The position numbers were made by a program, and so were the translations under genes. 64,000 nt of DNA. Origin: an uncultured Flavobacteriaceae bacterium (GTDB taxonomy: Bacteria; Bacteroidota; Bacteroidia; Flavobacteriales; Flavobacteriaceae). The stretch lies in NCBI GenBank assembly GCA_947494825.1, contig CANLWN010000001.1:434001-498000 (forward strand), read 5' to 3'. The notes below the pieces were generated by a model. It did not search any database. It was not told the origin of the DNA and saw only the letters and a program-made list of their open reading frames with translations. Below are positions 62,371 through 64,000 of the stretch, piece after piece (position 1 is the stretch's first letter; each line of letters begins with the position of its first letter).

Positions 62371-62429
62371 ACCATAATAACATTTGATACTATATTTAAT
62401 TTGGTGATTTTGTTTTGTTTCAATGAAAA

Positions 62430-62530
62430 AGAAGCAAAAACCTGCCTACCGGCAGGCATTACACTCCCCTCCTTCCCTCCTATGCTGAAAATAGTTTCGG
62501 AAGACCTGTAGGTCTTGTAGTGTAATGCAT
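62430..62530. repeat. Palindrome and mosaic repeat
   Basis: CTGCCTACCGGCAGGCA hairpin, then CACTCCCCTCCTTCCC, CCTATGCTGAAAATAG and GAAGACCTGTAGGTC. Confidence 0.5.
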
Positions 62531-62559
62531 GTCAGTCTTCTGCAGTTTCTCTTTAGCAT

Positions 62560-63333
62560 TTAACCTTTGTACCTTGCACGCAAATAGTCTTGTCTGGGCC
62601 ACCCGCCATCCTTCCTTGTACGCAACATTTTTCCATCAAATCTAGCATATGGTGTTTTGGAAAGCGAGGGGTTCAATTCGATCATATATGTTTTGGGATT
62701 TATTTTCAAAAGACCATCATCAAAAAGATCGTGAAGATCCGACCTTAAAAGCAAGCCATTATCTATTTGATTATTGCCGGACACACTGTGAGGTACAATA
62801 TGGCACGCCTCTAGAACATTATCAGGGCCGTGTCCGCAGATTGCACAACCGAATTCATACAACCGCAAGAGCTCTTCCCTAAATTTTGGTTGACCTTTCC
62901 TGATCGTGCGCGCATATAATTGCTTGTCCTTGAAGTCATCATCGGTTATAGAATCGACTTTTTTAGTTGAAAATTCATCGAAACGAATATCTATTTTGCT
63001 AATGGAATTAGTAGAATTTGTGCGGGGGTCACCGCCAATATCATTAAATGACAATGCTGGGTCGAATTTTTTATAGTCCACCAGATGGGCAGCATATCGC
63101 TCTCTTTTTCTAATATCGCTTTCTAGTGGTGGTTTCAATTCGATATTATTGATCCGACCATATCCCAATATCCTTTTGTCATCTGAAGCTGATTTTTTGG
63201 TCAAGCAAAAAACAATAAAGTCGTTCACTCTTATTTGCCGGGAGTTGGGAATACCTTTGGGGTAAACATAAGTCTCCCCTACTACATCTCCATAGCCTGA
63301 ATGTTTTTTGTGAAGTACCAACCAAGTAGCCAT
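62560..63333 (-). CDS. PUA/EVE-like domain-HNH endonuclease
   Basis: 257 aa. N-terminal ~110 residues (MATWLVLHKKHSGYGD, VNDFIVFCLTKK, ILGYGRINNI) read as a PUA/EVE-like beta domain of the kind that recognises modified bases. The C-terminal half is an HNH_2-type nuclease: CAICG (about residue 162), ACHIVPHS (about 175) and NGLLLRSDLHDLFDDGLL (about 190). This architecture fits a type IV-like modification-dependent restriction enzyme, an inference from the domain pair. It lies at the end of the defence island. Confidence 0.75.
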   Translation of the reverse strand: MATWLVLHKKHSGYGDVVGETYVYPKGIPNSRQIRVNDFIVFCLTKKSASDDKRILGYGRINNIELKPPLESDIRKRERYAAHLVDYKKFDPALSFNDIGGDPRTNSTNSISKIDIRFDEFSTKKVDSITDDDFKDKQLYARTIRKGQPKFREELLRLYEFGCAICGHGPDNVLEACHIVPHSVSGNNQIDNGLLLRSDLHDLFDDGLLKINPKTYMIELNPSLSKTPYARFDGKMLRTRKDGGWPRQDYLRARYKG

Positions 63334-63817
63334 TTCTATCTAATTAATTGTGGTTCAAGGATTGGACAAAAACACATTTTAAAACATTTCATATGGCGTT
63401 CTGTATTCGTTATAATATTAACCTAGACCCAAAAGATTTCACCTTCTGTTCATCTGACATACGGTATGTTAGCTGCAAAAAATAGCAAAGACCTGCCCCC
63501 ATATGTTTTGATAAACACATGTGGTCAAACTTTCGTACTATATTATTGGGTAAAAAAAGGGGGAACTATAGCAGGACTATCCCGCTGCTTAAATATATCG
63601 CTTATAAGAAAGAATCGGTTACAGAAAAACCTTAATAATTCTAGGGTTTTTGTACCATTCCACACACCTAGGCCGAAGCTTCGGCCCTATACCCCGTATT
63701 TGAAATAATTAGGGTAAATACATACCTTTAGAGTAGCTGTAATCATGTACTGCTCCGAAAAGGCGTAGTTGATGCTGTGGAAAAAATGAAAACAACCAAC
63801 AGTAAACCATTCCCAAA
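63334..63817. other. Non-coding stretch with repeat piece
   Basis: No convincing gene. A CATTCCACACACC module lies at 63656-63668, followed by GCCGAAGCTTCGGCC (perfect hairpin, about 63672-63686). Confidence 0.5.
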
Positions 63818-64000
63818 ATGAAAGTTACACCAGAACACAATGAACGCATGGCAAAAATGACCTTTTCCTCAGTATACCCCCATTATGTGACCAAGGTAGA
63901 GAAGAAGGGAAGGACAGAGGAGGAACTGCTCCAAGTGATACGGTGGCTGACGGGTTATGACGAATTACAGGTCCAGGAATTTATTGCTGAAAAGGCCACC
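63818..64000 (+). CDS. DUF2200 protein, partial (cut by window end)
   Basis: 61 residues are visible from the ATG at 63818, beginning MKVTPEHNERMAKMTFSSVY and continuing PHYVTKVEKKGRTEEELLQV. The DUF2200 family starts this way. These are small (about 115 aa) cytosolic proteins of unknown function, so roughly half is seen. Confidence 0.88.
   Translation, partial: MKVTPEHNERMAKMTFSSVYPHYVTKVEKKGRTEEELLQVIRWLTGYDELQVQEFIAEKAT

Noticed and set aside
63466-63708. An 80-codon + strand frame
   Set aside because: Poor start context, ends in a repeat module, and no family resemblance.
1-64000. tRNA, rRNA or known riboswitches
   Set aside because: I looked for cloverleaf-like and TPsiC-type segments in the larger gaps and saw none. 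A covariance-model scan would be needed to exclude small RNAs.

Overview
This 64 kb window looks like an accessory-rich stretch of a marine flavobacterial chromosome (Bacteroidota, Flavobacteriaceae-like). The evidence is AT-rich DNA, many lipoproteins with a Cys near residue 20, a type IX secretion C-terminal sorting domain, several LytTR regulators, PD40 lipoproteins, DUF285 surface repeats, a TAnnTTTG-type promoter box, and many interspersed intergenic repeats. I recognised no rRNA, tRNA, CRISPR array or complete prophage.

Layout. 0-2 kb: a tandemly duplicated lipoprotein and a frameshifted FimB-type tyrosine recombinase. 2-9 kb: an accessory island with a toxin-antitoxin-SecB-like chaperone (TAC) operon, a frameshifted large gene, a small gene, a DUF4145 protein and a three-gene membrane cluster ending in an OmpA/MotB-like protein. 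9.8-17 kb: an M43-type metalloprotease, a lipoprotein, a 1170-aa DUF285/BspA-like surface protein and an amidohydrolase. 17.7-22.7 kb: an esterase/serine-hydrolase fusion and a PD40 lipoprotein, divergent from a LytS-type kinase and LytTR regulator. 24.6-29.6 kb: a run of small same-strand genes separated by imperfect palindromes with conserved ends, resembling an integron-type cassette array without an integrase (Crp/Fnr plus azoreductase, HigBA, a HEPN-like protein, a lipoprotein, two remnants, an IS110 scar). 29.7-45.3 kb: three more LytTR loci, each beside an exported hydrolase or protease, plus a HupE/DUF4198 pair. 46.5-49.3 kb: an M50-like/TPR fusion and two outer-membrane beta-barrels. 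49.6-54.4 kb: an operon encoding a Sel1-repeat protein with a T9SS sorting domain, a polymorphic toxin and several immunity genes. 54.9-63.3 kb: a candidate defence island (KAP NTPase plus AbiJ_NTD4/HEPN, RES-Xre toxin-antitoxin, CoiA-like nuclease with coiled coil, PUA/EVE-like-HNH nuclease). The window ends inside a DUF2200 gene.

How the parts relate. Two divergent loci (17.7-22.7 and 40.6-45.3 kb) are paralogous: each pairs a serine hydrolase and a PD40 lipoprotein with a LytS/LytTR pair, suggesting sensing linked to an extracytoplasmic hydrolase. Five copies of a ~100-bp block lie in the same orientation upstream of exported-protein genes and may be a shared control region. A separate mosaic of short repeats fills most other gaps. 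The most unusual parts are the cassette-like array, the shared upstream block, the KAP-AbiJ pair, the T9SS toxin operon and the TAC operon.
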